Positions 1 to 9,097 are shown, counted from the stretch's first letter. The stretch is 44,827 nt of DNA from Saccharibacillus qingshengii (GCF_013185195.1 NZ_JAAZWC010000036.1:1-44827); one strand, 5' to 3'. Notes: generated by a model from the sequence alone, not told the origin. Made by a program: numbers and translations.

Positions 1-54
1 AGCGAGCATGTTCAAGGCTTTTTTAGCTTTAATTTCGATTCGGATCTGGCTTAA

Positions 55-440
55 ATAGGTTTGCGTACAGGCCCTAGCTTAACAGCTCTAATAATAATCT
101 TTGGAGCTGCTTTCGCCGTATTGTACGAAAAATTCAAAAAAATCAGTTCATTCTGCTCAAGTTTCTATTACGGAAAAAGCACCTGTAACCTATCAAATGC
201 AATCCATACACGCTAAAATGCCTTATTACGAAAACATTGATGCCGTTGCAGAAGAAGCAGAAATTATCATTTCTCCAAGTGGATCAGAGGAAATTTAATC
301 TTGAAGAACCTCAGGCTGCAGAATTCTTCACTACAAATACGATCACTGATTCTCAAGACGATCCGCTAACGGCCGATCCGACGACAGGCAGGTCATGCGC
401 GCGGCCGTTCAATCCGGCCACTTGTTCTTCCAGCTTTTTT
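55..440 (+). pseudogene. Possible frame-broken coding remnant, unknown function
   Basis: No intact gene is seen, but protein-like stretches run on across three frames. Frame 1 encodes a membrane-helix-like run (LTALIIIFGAAFAVLYEKF, from about 79). After a seven-A run (136-142) the sense continues in frame 2 with a hydrophilic acidic stretch that stops at 298. It then appears to continue in frame 3 (LEEPQAAEFF) to about 390. Each step is a +1 shift. The segment is AT-richer than its surroundings. It could be a decayed gene, a contig-end sequence artefact, or chance. No start codon with a ribosome binding site is apparent. The 430-980 stretch that follows shows no gene I can support; an 83-codon minus-strand frame (684-935) lacks a Shine-Dalgarno sequence. 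Confidence 0.25.
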
Positions 441-986
441 TGATCGCCTTCCGAATCTCAATCCCCTCCTCCCTTTCCGCATTTCCCTTTCTTTTCCCAT
501 CAAACCTTCACCTTGTCGCTTATCGCGCCTACCGTATTGTACATTCAAGGCTTCGGGAGTCTCGCAAGGACCGGCTCTCGCCGCGAGGCGCATAACAAAA
601 ACGGCTGCCTGGCCCCTTGGGGCCGCACCCGTCTTTTCTGCGTGATTTCAGCTTCTTCGAGCTTTCGGCGCCCGGCCTCTTGCTCAACTTCCCGATGATA
701 CAATCTTACCGCCTTTTTCTCCAAACAAAGACGGAGAAGCGTCCGGTTTTCGTCCGATAAACGGCGGAGAAAAGACGATCTTTCGGCGGGAAAAGGAGAG
801 CTGTCTGGGAACCCGCACCGCTGTGCAGTTTCTTATTTTTCCAAGCCATCCAAAGATGAATTCTCCGGGGCCGTCCTCTTCCTCCAAACCTGTTTCTTCA
901 TCTATATAGGAGTACTTAGACAACCGTTTGAACACGCTGCCGATAAACTTATTGCATCTGCCTACGATTTCTCTTAGAATTGTTTA

Positions 987-1015
987 TTGTCAACGCGCTT
1001 GCCCTATGCTACTAT
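987..1015 (+). promoter_or_regulatory. Sigma-A promoter of rpmE2
   Basis: TTGTCA (987-992), a 17-bp spacer, and TACTAT (1010-1015) lie about 45 bp before the rpmE2 start. No clear Zur box (AAATCGTAAT-type palindrome) was recognised, although type B L31 genes are often zinc-regulated in Bacillota. Confidence 0.6.
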
Positions 1016-1061
1016 ATAGTGTATGTGATTATTGATTATTTTAAGAAGGAGTTGAAAATAA

Positions 1062-1304
1062 ATGAAAAAAGGAATCCACCCGGACTTCCAACCCGTGATC
1101 TTCATGGACACGAGCACAGGGCACCAGTTCCTGAGCGCCTCGACTCGTAAATCCAACGAAACCGTAGCTTGGGAAGACGGCAACACTTACCCACTGATCA
1201 AAGTGGAAGTGAGCTCCGATTCGCACCCATTCTTCACTGGCAAACAGAAAATTCTGGATGCCGGCGGCCAAGTTGAACGCTTCAAAAAGAAATACAACAT
1301 GTAA
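1062..1304 (+). CDS. rpmE2: 50S ribosomal protein L31 type B
   Basis: An 80-residue protein that begins [16 protein letters not shown] and ends [10 protein letters not shown], typical in length and sequence of type B L31 of the large ribosomal subunit. It lacks the CxxC zinc-binding cysteines of type A L31, so it is the zinc-independent form. In several Bacillota this form replaces the zinc form when zinc is scarce; whether a second L31 exists lies outside this window. The start follows the Shine-Dalgarno sequence AAGGAG (about 1046-1051). The gene is monocistronic, with a 19-bp inverted repeat right after the stop (1309-1327). Confidence 0.95.
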   Translation: MKKGIHPDFQPVIFMDTSTGHQFLSASTRKSNETVAWEDGNTYPLIKVEVSSDSHPFFTGKQKILDAGGQVERFKKKYNM

Positions 1305-1424
1305 GCTCAAGTCCGCTAAGCGGACTTCTACGACCAGGCAGCGGATTTTTCCGACGCCTGTTTTTTTTCGCCTTTTTCGGGAAAACCGCTTCGCGGCAGC
1401 CTCCCTGCGTCTGATTCCCTCGTC

Positions 1425-1463
1425 AAAAAGCCGCGTCTCCCGAATCGGGAATCGCGGCTTTTT
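1425..1463. terminator. Bidirectional terminator between rpmE2 and an anti-sigma gene
   Basis: Arms AAAAAGCCGCG (1425-1435) and CGCGGCTTTTT (1453-1463), with a nested TCCCGA/TCGGGA stem, give a U-tract on both strands between convergent genes. A second perfect hairpin without a U-tract, AAGTCCGC-TAA-GCGGACTT, lies at 1309-1327. Confidence 0.8.
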
Positions 1464-1511
1464 GGTTTTTCGGAGTCAGGGGCCTTGTGGGTTCGCTGCA
1501 TCGGTCGTCGC

Positions 1512-2411
1512 TTATTTCGCAGGTTCGTCGGCATTCGTATCCTCTGCCGGCGGCGACGGTTCCGGCCAGGCAAGCTTATAGAGCGCCAGGAATCCTTCTT
1601 TGTCCGGCGTATCTTTGAGTACTTTCCATCCGTTTTTGCCTTTTTCCATCCGGATCGATCCTTTCATGGGCAGCGGATCCTGTTCACCAGAAAATACGAG
1701 GTCAAGCGTATAATCGAACGTAACCTGATCGATCTCCAATTTGATGCTTCTTGTCGTCATCTTCAGATTTTCGACAGTCAATTCCGAGTCTGTGCGGATC
1801 GCCGCTTCATAGGGCATATCGGCCGCCCGGTTCGTAAAATAATTCGACAAGAATTCTTTTTCCGCATACACGGACAATTCGGCATGACGTTGTTCGATCC
1901 AATCGAGCATGCTCTGTTCTCCCTGCCGAAACTCTTTTTCAAATACCTCTTTCTGAGCCTGGGTCACCGTCAGATCTTCGCGTTTGAAATTTTCGGCGAC
2001 GGCCCGAGCCTGGGTCTCGGCTTCTTTTTCGGACTCGGCAGCCTCTTCTTCCGTCTGCCAGACTATGCCGCCTCCCGTCTGGACGCTGCCCGGGTCCGAT
2101 CCCGGTGAGGCTTGGGTATACGCGGCTTTGGGCGTTTCCCCGTCCAGCCAACCTGCCGAGTTCGCTCCCCACAGACCCCCGAAAACGACGGCAGCCGCCA
2201 GAATAACGCCTCCTATTTGCTTGCCTCTGCGTTTGGTCGATCCCTGTGTATGTTCCATATCTGATTCCTCCTTGATTTTGCGCATCTGCGCGAGCGTGGG
2301 TTCCGTACTCATCGGCCCCGGCTCGCGCGCCAATGCTTCGTACCAATTCGGCCGACCGTTCTTCCCCGCTTCGTCTTCCCGGCGGTCTTCCGGCGTTTTG
2401 AATCGGTTCAT
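1512..2411 (-). CDS. Putative membrane anti-sigma factor partnered with the upstream ECF sigma factor
   Basis: A 299-residue protein not recognised at family level. Residues 1-65 are hydrophilic and charged (cytoplasmic). One transmembrane helix follows at about 66-84 (IGGVILAAAVVFGGLWG), then a Pro/Gly/Ser-rich linker and an acidic coiled region (EEEAAESEKEAETQARAVAENF). The C-terminal domain contains FDYTLDLVFSG and KNGWKVLKDTPDKEG, suggesting a small NTF2-like or conjugation-type extracellular fold. Its start codon overlaps the sigma stop codon (ATGA). That coupling and the single-helix layout are the usual form of an ECF anti-sigma, so the role is inferred from context and topology and not from a named domain. 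Confidence 0.7.
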   Translation of the reverse strand: MNRFKTPEDRREDEAGKNGRPNWYEALAREPGPMSTEPTLAQMRKIKEESDMEHTQGSTKRRGKQIGGVILAAAVVFGGLWGANSAGWLDGETPKAAYTQASPGSDPGSVQTGGGIVWQTEEEAAESEKEAETQARAVAENFKREDLTVTQAQKEVFEKEFRQGEQSMLDWIEQRHAELSVYAEKEFLSNYFTNRAADMPYEAAIRTDSELTVENLKMTTRSIKLEIDQVTFDYTLDLVFSGEQDPLPMKGSIRMEKGKNGWKVLKDTPDKEGFLALYKLAWPEPSPPAEDTNADEPAK

Positions 2412-2944
2412 CTGTGTTCCTCCTCTTTCATCATGCGATCGATCCGGCTTCTGGCACGCGACAGCCGTGATTTGTAGGTGCCTTCCGGTATGCCGAGCAG
2501 CCGGGCGCCTTCGCGCGCGGTCATATCATAGTGCGCTTCCAGCAGCAGCGTTTCGCGAAGTTTGTCCGGCAGACGGAAGACCAGCTCCCAGACTTTTCGC
2601 TCTCCCGCTTCGGCCAGGTACTCCTTCTCCGCCGAGGCCGCCGAAGCGTCCGGCTCGACCTCTGCCGACGGAACGACGCGCCGCATAAAAGCCGAGCGTT
2701 TGTGGTTGATATACGTGTTTCGCGCGATACGCATCAGCCAGGTCTTGAGCGAAGACTCGCGCCTGAATCCGTCCAGCGAACGCAGCGCTTTGATGAAAGT
2801 GTCCTGGGTCAGATCGTCGGCGGCGAAACGGCTTCCCGTCATGAAGAAGAGATACTTCCACACCTCGCCCCAGTGTGTGCGCACGACGGTATCCGGGTCC
2901 ATGGCTTCCATATATCCGCCGGAACTTTCCTTCGGTTTGTCCAT
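2408..2944 (-). CDS. ECF RNA polymerase sigma factor
   Basis: A 178-residue sigma-70 family ECF factor. Region 2 contains DDLTQDTFIKALRSLDGFR and SSLKTWLMRIARNTYINH. Region 4 contains LPDKLRETLLLEAHYDMT followed by ARLLGIPEGTYKSRLSRAR, the helix-turn-helix that reads the -35 element. The start at 2944 was chosen because AGAGGTGAG lies just upstream; a longer in-frame extension to 3118 has no ribosome binding site and would cover the promoter. It is translationally coupled to the anti-sigma gene by a 4-nt overlap. This factor is more distant in sequence from the three tandem ECF factors at 36-42 kb than those are from one another. Confidence 0.9.
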   Translation of the reverse strand: MDKPKESSGGYMEAMDPDTVVRTHWGEVWKYLFFMTGSRFAADDLTQDTFIKALRSLDGFRRESSLKTWLMRIARNTYINHKRSAFMRRVVPSAEVEPDASAASAEKEYLAEAGERKVWELVFRLPDKLRETLLLEAHYDMTAREGARLLGIPEGTYKSRLSRARSRIDRMMKEEEHR

Positions 2945-2967
2945 CTTCTCACCTCTTCTATACTTTA

Positions 2968-2994
2968 TAGACAAGACAGAAGCGGGATCGTTCC
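2968..2994 (-). promoter_or_regulatory. Putative autoregulated ECF-type promoter
   Basis: On the minus strand GGAAC (2990-2994) is separated by 17 bp from GTCTA (2968-2972), which continues into TATAAAG. The site ends about 24 bp upstream of the sigma start codon. The GGAAC/GTC pattern is the classical ECF promoter form and suggests self-activation. Confidence 0.55.
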
Positions 2995-3050
2995 CTTTTA
3001 TGCCAAATAAAAAAGAAGATATCCGAAAAAGTTCTGCCGGCGCTTTTTTC

Positions 3051-3554
3051 CTATCTCCGCTTCTCCGGTTCGCGCTTTTTCCCTTCCGCCGCTTTGGCCA
3101 GCAGACCGTCCAGTTCAAGCATCCCCGTCGCCGACAGCATCAGCGCCATTTTGTAGAAAGCCGCGGTTCTTACCTTGACGTACGTATCCTTGCTGACCGG
3201 CGGATCGAATACATGGTTGTATACCTTGTAATCGAATACGTCATCTTGCTTCATATAACGTTCGCGCAGCAGCAGGCGTTCCCGCTCGTTCAGCCGCTCC
3301 ACGATCCGCTCGATCCGTTCGCAGTAAGCGGCGCGGGCCGCGGGCATATCGACGTTGTACACAGCGGCGGCTGCGGTGGAATCGCTGAGCGTCCCCGTGA
3401 ATCCGGAAGGCACTTCATTATAGGAAGAAGTAATCCGGGCTTCCCTTGCCTCGAATGTGATCGTTTTGTACATGCGGTATTTTTCCATGGCTCCCTCGAT
3501 AGCGGCCTGGGTCTTGCGGCGGTCAAGTTTCGGCAGATCCAATGCATGCTCCAT
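3051..3554 (-). CDS. ArpU family phage-type transcriptional regulator
   Basis: A 167-residue protein resembling ArpU, the late-gene or autolysin transcription regulator of Gram-positive phages. Supporting marks are the N-terminal LDRRKTQAAIEGAMEKYRMYK, the central helix ERIERIVERLNERERLLLRERYM and the C-terminal KDTYVKVRTAAFYKMALML, laid out like a sigma region-4-type helix-turn-helix. The start follows GGGGAGAGGAAA. It is transcribed away from an XRE repressor and an ImmA-like protease, the usual regulatory trio of a prophage or integrative element, yet no structural phage genes flank it. It may be a domesticated remnant or a host-controlled switch. Confidence 0.75.
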   Translation of the reverse strand: MEHALDLPKLDRRKTQAAIEGAMEKYRMYKTITFEAREARITSSYNEVPSGFTGTLSDSTAAAAVYNVDMPAARAAYCERIERIVERLNERERLLLRERYMKQDDVFDYKVYNHVFDPPVSKDTYVKVRTAAFYKMALMLSATGMLELDGLLAKAAEGKKREPEKRR

Positions 3555-3576
3555 TTTCCTCTCCCCTTCTATTGTC

Positions 3577-3755
3577 TTTTGGCAACAAAATGATCAAAAA
3601 AATTCGTCTTCCGTTCTCTCTGTTCGCATCTTGTTCGTATTCTCATTTTAACCTTACCACATTTTTTCCAAACACGTAAAGAGACAATTGTCATTTCCGC
3701 CTTTTGGCAATATTTTGGCAAACACATTTACCCGGCACCGGATATTGGGTATATT
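3577..3755. promoter_or_regulatory. Divergent operator/promoter region of the XRE-ArpU pair
   Basis: Three exact copies of TTTTGGCAA (3577-3585, 3702-3710, 3713-3721) and a perfect palindrome GACAATTGTC (3683-3692) lie between the divergent genes. The last repeat directly abuts a sigma-A promoter for the XRE gene: TTTACC (3727-3732), 17-bp spacer, TATATT (3750-3755). The arrangement fits operators for the adjacent XRE repressor; binding is inferred. Confidence 0.5.
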
Positions 3756-3817
3756 AAAAAGAGATAGAATGCCTCAGAGCGATCGGCCAAATTGACGAAG
3801 CGAGGAAGGGTGCGCAC

Positions 3818-4225
3818 ATGGAAAACCGGTTCGGCAGTTATTTGAGACAGGTTCGCGAACGCAAAGGCTGGAGCATCAACCGCCTGGCTGGTGCCGCGGG
3901 CGTCAGCACGTCGCAGATTTCCCGGATCGAGCACGGGCTCCGCGGCGTCCCCAAGCCGCAGACGATCACCAAGATTGCCCAGGCGCTCGGCGTTTCGTAC
4001 GAAGAAATGATGAATGAAGCCGGCTATCTGCACGATGCGCACGAGACTTCGGCTCCGGATTGGGCCACTTCCCGCGACAAGCGCGATTTCAAGAAGATGC
4101 TGGAAGAAGACGGCGAGCTGATGTTCGACGGCATTCCTTTGGACAAAGAAGACAAACAGCGGATCAAGGATGTACTGACCGGCCTGTTCTGGGAAGCGAA
4201 ACAAATGAACAAACGCAGGAGTTAG
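3818..4225 (+). CDS. XRE family helix-turn-helix transcriptional regulator
   Basis: A 135-residue protein with an N-terminal Cro/CI-type helix-turn-helix (about residues 6-64). The hallmark recognition segment is GVSTSQISRIEHGLRG, followed by KPQTITKIAQALGVSYEEM. The C-terminal half is acidic and charged (DFKKMLEEDGELMFDGIPLDKEDKQRI), as in phage-like repressors that are cleaved or bound by an ImmA protease. The start is ATG 3818; a GAGGAAGG element (3803-3810) lies just upstream. It is followed after about 60 bp by the ImmA-like gene, so the two probably form an operon under the promoter at 3727-3755. Confidence 0.9.
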   Translation: MENRFGSYLRQVRERKGWSINRLAGAAGVSTSQISRIEHGLRGVPKPQTITKIAQALGVSYEEMMNEAGYLHDAHETSAPDWATSRDKRDFKKMLEEDGELMFDGIPLDKEDKQRIKDVLTGLFWEAKQMNKRRS

Positions 4226-4287
4226 AACGGCAGGCCGTTTCCTTGACTGTGCTGCGACAGACATTCCGCCAAAGGAGGACATGGACG

Positions 4288-4710
4288 GTGGACCCGATGA
4301 AGAAGCTCGTAACCCGCCTGATCTGCACCACCCGCACGACCGATCCGTTCGCCATGGCGGAAGCGCTCGGTATTCATATCCGTTACATGGATCTCGGCAA
4401 GTCGACCAAAGGTCTGTATTACCGCAAGCTGCGCAGGCGTTTTATCGTCATCAACGAACAGCTGCCGGAGGAATGGCGCAATTTCGTCTGTGCGCATGAA
4501 CTCGGGCACGACCGTCTGCATAAAGGCGTTAACCGTTTTTTTATCGAAGAACATTCATTTTTCAGCGCCGGCAAGCTTGAACGTCAGGCCAACCGCTTTG
4601 CGATGCTTCTGCTGACCAGCGGTACGGAGCCGATTCCGGGCGAATCTTTTGAACATTTTCTGCTGCGGAGCGGCATTCCTGCGGATTGCGTTTATTTTTT
4701 TGCCCATTGA
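4288..4710 (+). CDS. ImmA/IrrE family metallo-endopeptidase
   Basis: A 140-residue protein with the zinc-protease signature HELGH (His70, Glu71, His74) within CAHELGHDRLHKG. Family members cleave XRE-type repressors (ImmA of ICEBs1) or act in stress regulons (IrrE). A GTG start at 4288 was chosen because AAAGGAGG (4271-4278) sits at ideal distance; ATG 4297 is the alternative. The ATG at 4281 is in another frame. The C-terminus, FEHFLLRSGIPADCVYFFAH, is as usual in small ImmA proteins. Its position behind the XRE gene predicts that the XRE protein is its substrate. Confidence 0.88.
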   Translation: MDPMKKLVTRLICTTRTTDPFAMAEALGIHIRYMDLGKSTKGLYYRKLRRRFIVINEQLPEEWRNFVCAHELGHDRLHKGVNRFFIEEHSFFSAGKLERQANRFAMLLLTSGTEPIPGESFEHFLLRSGIPADCVYFFAH

Positions 4711-4883
4711 TCGAACATATGTTCCAAAACCCTCATAATCGGACGTAGGTCAAATTAACCATTTCCAGTTTTTTATATAAAAAAGGTAATGTTGGAGGAC
4801 TTTTTATTCGATAATAGAAAAGACGGCTTGGGCAGAGGCTCAATCCACAGATCCAAAAAACTTATTTATCGAAGGAGAAGATC

Positions 4884-7106
4884 ATGATCCGACAAACAAG
4901 AGTGATGCGTACCCTGGCCCTTCTGCTGGCAATTGCCGTGATCGTCTTTCCGGCCCATGCATTTGCCGCTACGGGAGACGTCATCTCGATCTCGTTCGAC
5001 GACACTGCAAAAAAAGAACTGGTAATCGGTCAGTCGGCAAAGCAGCTTAAAGTGTATGCCACGGTCGAAGGTTCCACTTCCAAAAAAGATATAACGGCCT
5101 CGGCAGTGTGGACTTCTTCGGACGAAGACGTCGCACAGGTAATCAAAGGTCTGGTCACTCCGAAATCCAGCGGAGACTCGATCATTACCGCCACTTATGA
5201 AGGTGCGATTGCTACGGTTGAAGTTTCGGCTTCCTACCCGTACACGAAACTTGCCCTCGAATCGGCCAAAAGCGGTACATACAAACTGGGCGATTCCGAA
5301 AGCGAATTGAAAATCACGGCCAAGCTCACGGGCGGCGAAGAAAAAGATACCGTTACCGATGTTACCGCGCTCGCAACCTGGACCAGCTCCAATTCGAACG
5401 TACTGACAGTCGAAGCCGGACAGGTTAAACTCGTCGGCAAAGGTACGGCTACCATTACCGCCAAGTACAAAGGACAAACCGGCACGTTCAAAGCCAGCGT
5501 CGAACTTCCGTACTCCTCCCTGGAGATCCGCGAAGCGGACACAAAGGTCTCGAGTCTGGAACTGCTCGTCGGCGATGAAACAAAACTGAAATCCGTCGCT
5601 CCGGCTGCCGGTGGCAGCGCCGAGCACGAAGTTACCGCGGATGCCGAATGGAGCACATCCAACGAATCGATCGTGTCCGTCGAAAAAGGCGTACTGACGG
5701 TCAAATCGGCCGGCAAAGCGACGATTACCGTTCAATACCTGGGCGTTACCGCGAGCTTGGACATTTACGTCCGTGCTCCGTATGAAGCGCTTCTGCTCGT
5801 TCCGTCGGAAGCGACAACCCTGTTCCTCGGGGAAACGATCGATATGAAAGCCGAAGTTCGCGACCGCGCCAACTCTTCGCTGGACGTCTCGGCACAGTCC
5901 AAATGGACATCGAGCAGCCTGCTCGCCGCAACAGTCGAAGGCGGCAAAGTAACCGCCAAAGCTCTCGGCAGCAGCACGATCAAAGCCGAATACGGCGGCA
6001 TTTCCAAAGAAATCAAAATCACGGTCTATCCGACACTGAAATCGCTGGAGTCGTCCAAGACCGAAACCGAATTGTACAAAGGCGAATCAGAAGCTCTTCC
6101 AAAGATCAGCGGACTCAAGCTTGACGATGCCAAGCTCGATCTGAGCGGAGACGTCAAATGGAAATCCGGCGACGACGAAATCGCTTCGATCGAAAACGGC
6201 AAAGTGGTGGCCAAGTCGGCCGGTACGGTTACGCTGACCGCTTCCCTGCCGGAAGCGCCTTCCGTCAACACGCCTTCGGGCGACGTCTCGGTACGCAGCA
6301 AAACGGTCGAATTCAAAGTGACCGTCAACGAGAAGATCCTCGTCCTGATCGGTCCGGACGAATCGCTTAATCTGATCGTAGGCGAAACCTCCGCTCTTCC
6401 TACCGTTAATGCGGTCTGGGAAGACGGGCAGGAGAAAGACATTTCTTCCCTGATTACCTGGACGGTCAGCGGCGCCAATGCCGTGATCAAGAAAACCGAC
6501 AAAGGCCAGGAGATCAAGGCGCTGCTCAAAGGCTCGGCTTCCCTGAAAGGCACCTACCTGAACAAGTCGATTACCGTACCAGTAAAAATCGAGCAAAAAA
6601 TCACCAAAATCGTCGTGGAACCCACTTCGATCCAGCTGAATATCAAATCCAGCAAGTCGATCAAAGTGACCGGTTACTACGCGGACGGTTCCAAGGTTTC
6701 CCTGGCAAGCAAAGTCGGCTGGGAATCGTCCAACCCTCTGGTTGCTTCGATTGCGACCACGTCGGTAAAAGGGATCTCGGAAGGCACGGCTACGCTGAGC
6801 GGCTCTTACCAAGGTCAGGCCCTGAGTGTCGATGTCAGTGTCGTACCCAAGCTGATCAAATTGACCGCGGCCGAAAAGACGCTTAAATTGGCTCCGGGCG
6901 CATCGTCCAAAATCGTCGTGACCGCCGCTTTCGATACCGGTGCTGCGGCTGAAGTTGCCGCTTCGACAACATGGACCAGCTCGAAACCTTCCGTTGCTTC
7001 CGTCTCGGCAGCCGGACAAATTTCGGCACTTGCCGAAGGCAAGACGGTAATCAAAGGCAAATACGGCAATAAAACGGTCACGATCTCCGTTACCGTCAAG
7101 AAATAA
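4884..7106 (+). CDS. Secreted multi-domain Ig-like (Big_2) repeat protein
   Basis: A 740-residue exported protein. Residues 1-29 form a signal peptide (basic start, hydrophobic LALLLAIAVIVFPAHAFA, cut after AFA). The rest is about eight bacterial Ig-like group 2 repeats of 80-90 residues. These repeatedly show a W-x-S-S-(N/D) core (AVWTSSDEDVAQV, ATWTSSNSNVLTV, TTWTSSKPSVASV) and the closing form G-x-(A/S)-T-(I/L)-x-(A/G)-x-Y. No S-layer, sortase or enzyme domain is visible, so a structural or adhesive surface or matrix role is inferred. The start follows GAAGGAGAAG. The 173 bp upstream, to the ImmA stop, holds an AT-rich tract but no promoter I can defend. It stands alone with its own terminator. 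Confidence 0.88.
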   Translation: MIRQTRVMRTLALLLAIAVIVFPAHAFAATGDVISISFDDTAKKELVIGQSAKQLKVYATVEGSTSKKDITASAVWTSSDEDVAQVIKGLVTPKSSGDSIITATYEGAIATVEVSASYPYTKLALESAKSGTYKLGDSESELKITAKLTGGEEKDTVTDVTALATWTSSNSNVLTVEAGQVKLVGKGTATITAKYKGQTGTFKASVELPYSSLEIREADTKVSSLELLVGDETKLKSVAPAAGGSAEHEVTADAEWSTSNESIVSVEKGVLTVKSAGKATITVQYLGVTASLDIYVRAPYEALLLVPSEATTLFLGETIDMKAEVRDRANSSLDVSAQSKWTSSSLLAATVEGGKVTAKALGSSTIKAEYGGISKEIKITVYPTLKSLESSKTETELYKGESEALPKISGLKLDDAKLDLSGDVKWKSGDDEIASIENGKVVAKSAGTVTLTASLPEAPSVNTPSGDVSVRSKTVEFKVTVNEKILVLIGPDESLNLIVGETSALPTVNAVWEDGQEKDISSLITWTVSGANAVIKKTDKGQEIKALLKGSASLKGTYLNKSITVPVKIEQKITKIVVEPTSIQLNIKSSKSIKVTGYYADGSKVSLASKVGWESSNPLVASIATTSVKGISEGTATLSGSYQGQALSVDVSVVPKLIKLTAAEKTLKLAPGASSKIVVTAAFDTGAAAEVAASTTWTSSKPSVASVSAAGQISALAEGKTVIKGKYGNKTVTISVTVKK

Positions 7107-7125
7107 CCTGGACTTCCGTTCTTAC

Positions 7126-7167
7126 AAAAAGTGGATGCTGCTCCTGCCGGAGCAAGCATCCGCTTTT
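7126..7167 (+). terminator. Terminator of the Ig-like repeat gene
   Basis: A GTGGATGCT/AGCATCCGC stem with a nested GCTCC/GGAGC hairpin is followed by seven T residues. From here to 7402 (about 235 bp) there is no gene; no clear sigma-D promoter was found before the chemotaxis gene. Confidence 0.8.
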
Positions 7168-7402
7168 TTTGTTTTCCTTATCCGATTTGCGTTGGATCTT
7201 TTGATCCCGGGCGGTTTTGCGAAAAATGATTCATTTCACTGTTTTCTCACAGCAGAACCTTCCCCTAATCTTGCAGGATATGAACGTATGGGACAACAAC
7301 TCGGTCTTTATCCGATTCTCCGTTCACTCCGGCTTTCTGTTTGAATGACGGCGGCGGTCGACGCGGCGTTGTTCAACGGTATATTTAGGGGGATGAACGG
7401 AT

Positions 7403-9097
7403 ATGCAATTAGCCGGAAAAATCACAAGCGCCATTGTGAGTCTGTTTCTTGTCATCGGGCTGGCGGTCGGTCTGCTCGCTTACCGGGCGGCTTACGGTCA
7501 GGTCGACGAAGCGGTAGGAATCGAGCTGGTCGGCTGCGCCAACATCACGACGGGCTTGGTGGATGCGGCGGATATCGAAGCTCTGGCATCCGGCGGTACA
7601 TCCAAGCTGGCCGATATTCAGAGTAAAATCGACTGGATTCACGATCACAAACCGATTTTTAAAGAAGCCTTTATCTTGTCGCCGGACGGAAAAATTTTGG
7701 CGGCCGACTCCAACTTGAGCGCACGCGGCTACAAAGCCGGTGATTCGTTTTACTTCGCCGACCCAGACCGCAAGATGGCTCTCTCCATGTCGCACGGCGT
7801 CTATTCAAAAGTCTACAGCTACGACGGCGTCGGCCTGAAGACCGGCTATGGGCCGATCTATTCGGGCGAAGGTCAAGATCGGAAAGTCGTCGCCCTGATG
7901 GCGATCAATTTCGATTCGTCGATTATCCGGGAACGTACCCTTTCCGTGTTCGAACTGCCGCTCCTGATCGGCGTACTGCTGCTCACGGCGGCTCTGGTGG
8001 CTGCTCACTTCATTATTCGCCGCATGGTCTCACCGGTCGTTCGATTGTCCGAACAGACCCGCCTGATGGCGCAGGGGGACCTCAGCTTGGACGAACTTCA
8101 GATTCGGGGGCGCGACGAGACGGCTCGTCTGGCCTCGGACTTCAACCGAATGACGCGAAGCTTCCGGGACATTTTGACGGAAGTTCGGGATAGTTCGCAT
8201 CAGGTCGCTTCCGCTTCCGAACAGCTGACGGCAAGCGCGGGACAAACCGGAGAATCCGGCGAACAGGTCTATACCATTGCTCTCGAACTCGAAAAAGAAT
8301 CTTCTCTCCAGCGCAGTTCCCTGGCCGAAAGCTCGGAACTGCTCGGGCAGATTTCTTTGTTCGCCGGACAGGTACGGGGGCGGGTTGAAGAACTGTCCAG
8401 CCGGGCTTCCGAATCGGAACAGCATTCGCGCCTGGCCGGAGGAGATCTGGAAGAAGCTTCGCTGCAGATGAACCGGACAAGCGAAGCACTGAGCCTGCTC
8501 AAAGGATCGATCGAAGATATGCGATCGCATTCGCAGGAAATCGGCCAGATCCTGGGCGTCATTACCGAGATTTCCGAAGAAACGCATCTGCTCGCATTGA
8601 ATGCCGCGATCGAAGCCGCCCGGGCAGGCGAACACGGCCGCGGGTTTGCCGTCGTTTCCGACAGCATCCGCAAACTCTCGGACCGTTCCGGCTCTGCCGT
8701 CCGGCAAATCCATGATATCATCGGGTCCACACTGGTTCAGATCGAAGCGGCTGCCCAAGCCATGGCTGCGGTCTCTTCCGCAGCCAGTCAGGGGACGCGC
8801 ACGTTCGCTTCCGCTTCCGAATCGTTTGGTACGATCCGCAGCGCCTGGTCTGATTCCCTGACAAGCGCGGATGCCGCGATGACCGATGTGAAACGCCTCG
8901 CGGAAGATGCCCATGCGGTAGCCCAGCGTATCCGCCTCAGCTCCTCTATTGCCGACGAAGCCTATGAGCGGGCTCAACGTTTGGCCGGCTCCTCCGGCGA
9001 TCAGCACGCCTCCATGCAGGAGATCCAAGCTTCCTCCACGATGCTGTCGCATCTGTCCGAAAATCTGTTCACTCTGGTAGACCGCTTCAAGATCTGA
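7403..9097 (+). CDS. Methyl-accepting chemotaxis protein
   Basis: A 564-residue chemoreceptor. Transmembrane helix 1 is at about residues 7-27, a periplasm-side sensor of about 155 residues follows, helix 2 is at about 185-207, then a HAMP segment ([20 protein letters not shown] onward) and a long cytoplasmic coiled coil. The CheA/CheW-binding hairpin tip is conserved at roughly residues 390-430 ([20 protein letters not shown], then [18 protein letters not shown]). The sensor resembles a small single-Cache-type domain ([34 protein letters not shown]), so the ligand is unknown. The start follows AGGGGGATG. Monocistronic. It probably signals to a chemotaxis phosphorelay encoded elsewhere. Confidence 0.93.
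   Translation: MQLAGKITSAIVSLFLVIGLAVGLLAYRAAYGQVDEAVGIELVGCANITTGLVDAADIEALASGGTSKLADIQSKIDWIHDHKPIFKEAFILSPDGKILAADSNLSARGYKAGDSFYFADPDRKMALSMSHGVYSKVYSYDGVGLKTGYGPIYSGEGQDRKVVALMAINFDSSIIRERTLSVFELPLLIGVLLLTAALVAAHFIIRRMVSPVVRLSEQTRLMAQGDLSLDELQIRGRDETARLASDFNRMTRSFRDILTEVRDSSHQVASASEQLTASAGQTGESGEQVYTIALELEKESSLQRSSLAESSELLGQISLFAGQVRGRVEELSSRASESEQHSRLAGGDLEEASLQMNRTSEALSLLKGSIEDMRSHSQEIGQILGVITEISEETHLLALNAAIEAARAGEHGRGFAVVSDSIRKLSDRSGSAVRQIHDIIGSTLVQIEAAAQAMAAVSSAASQGTRTFASASESFGTIRSAWSDSLTSADAAMTDVKRLAEDAHAVAQRIRLSSSIADEAYERAQRLAGSSGDQHASMQEIQASSTMLSHLSENLFTLVDRFKI

Noticed and set aside
684-935. Minus-strand frame of 83 codons beginning FKRLSKYSYIDEETGLEEED
   Set aside because: The first 40 residues look protein-like, but the GTG start has no Shine-Dalgarno sequence, the rest is Arg/Pro/Ser-rich, and there is no promoter or neighbour to support it.
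3577-3721. TTTTGGCAA repeats considered as an attachment site or origin iterons
   Set aside because: Only three copies, in a divergent promoter region beside a repressor gene; no integrase, replication gene or DnaA-box cluster is near.
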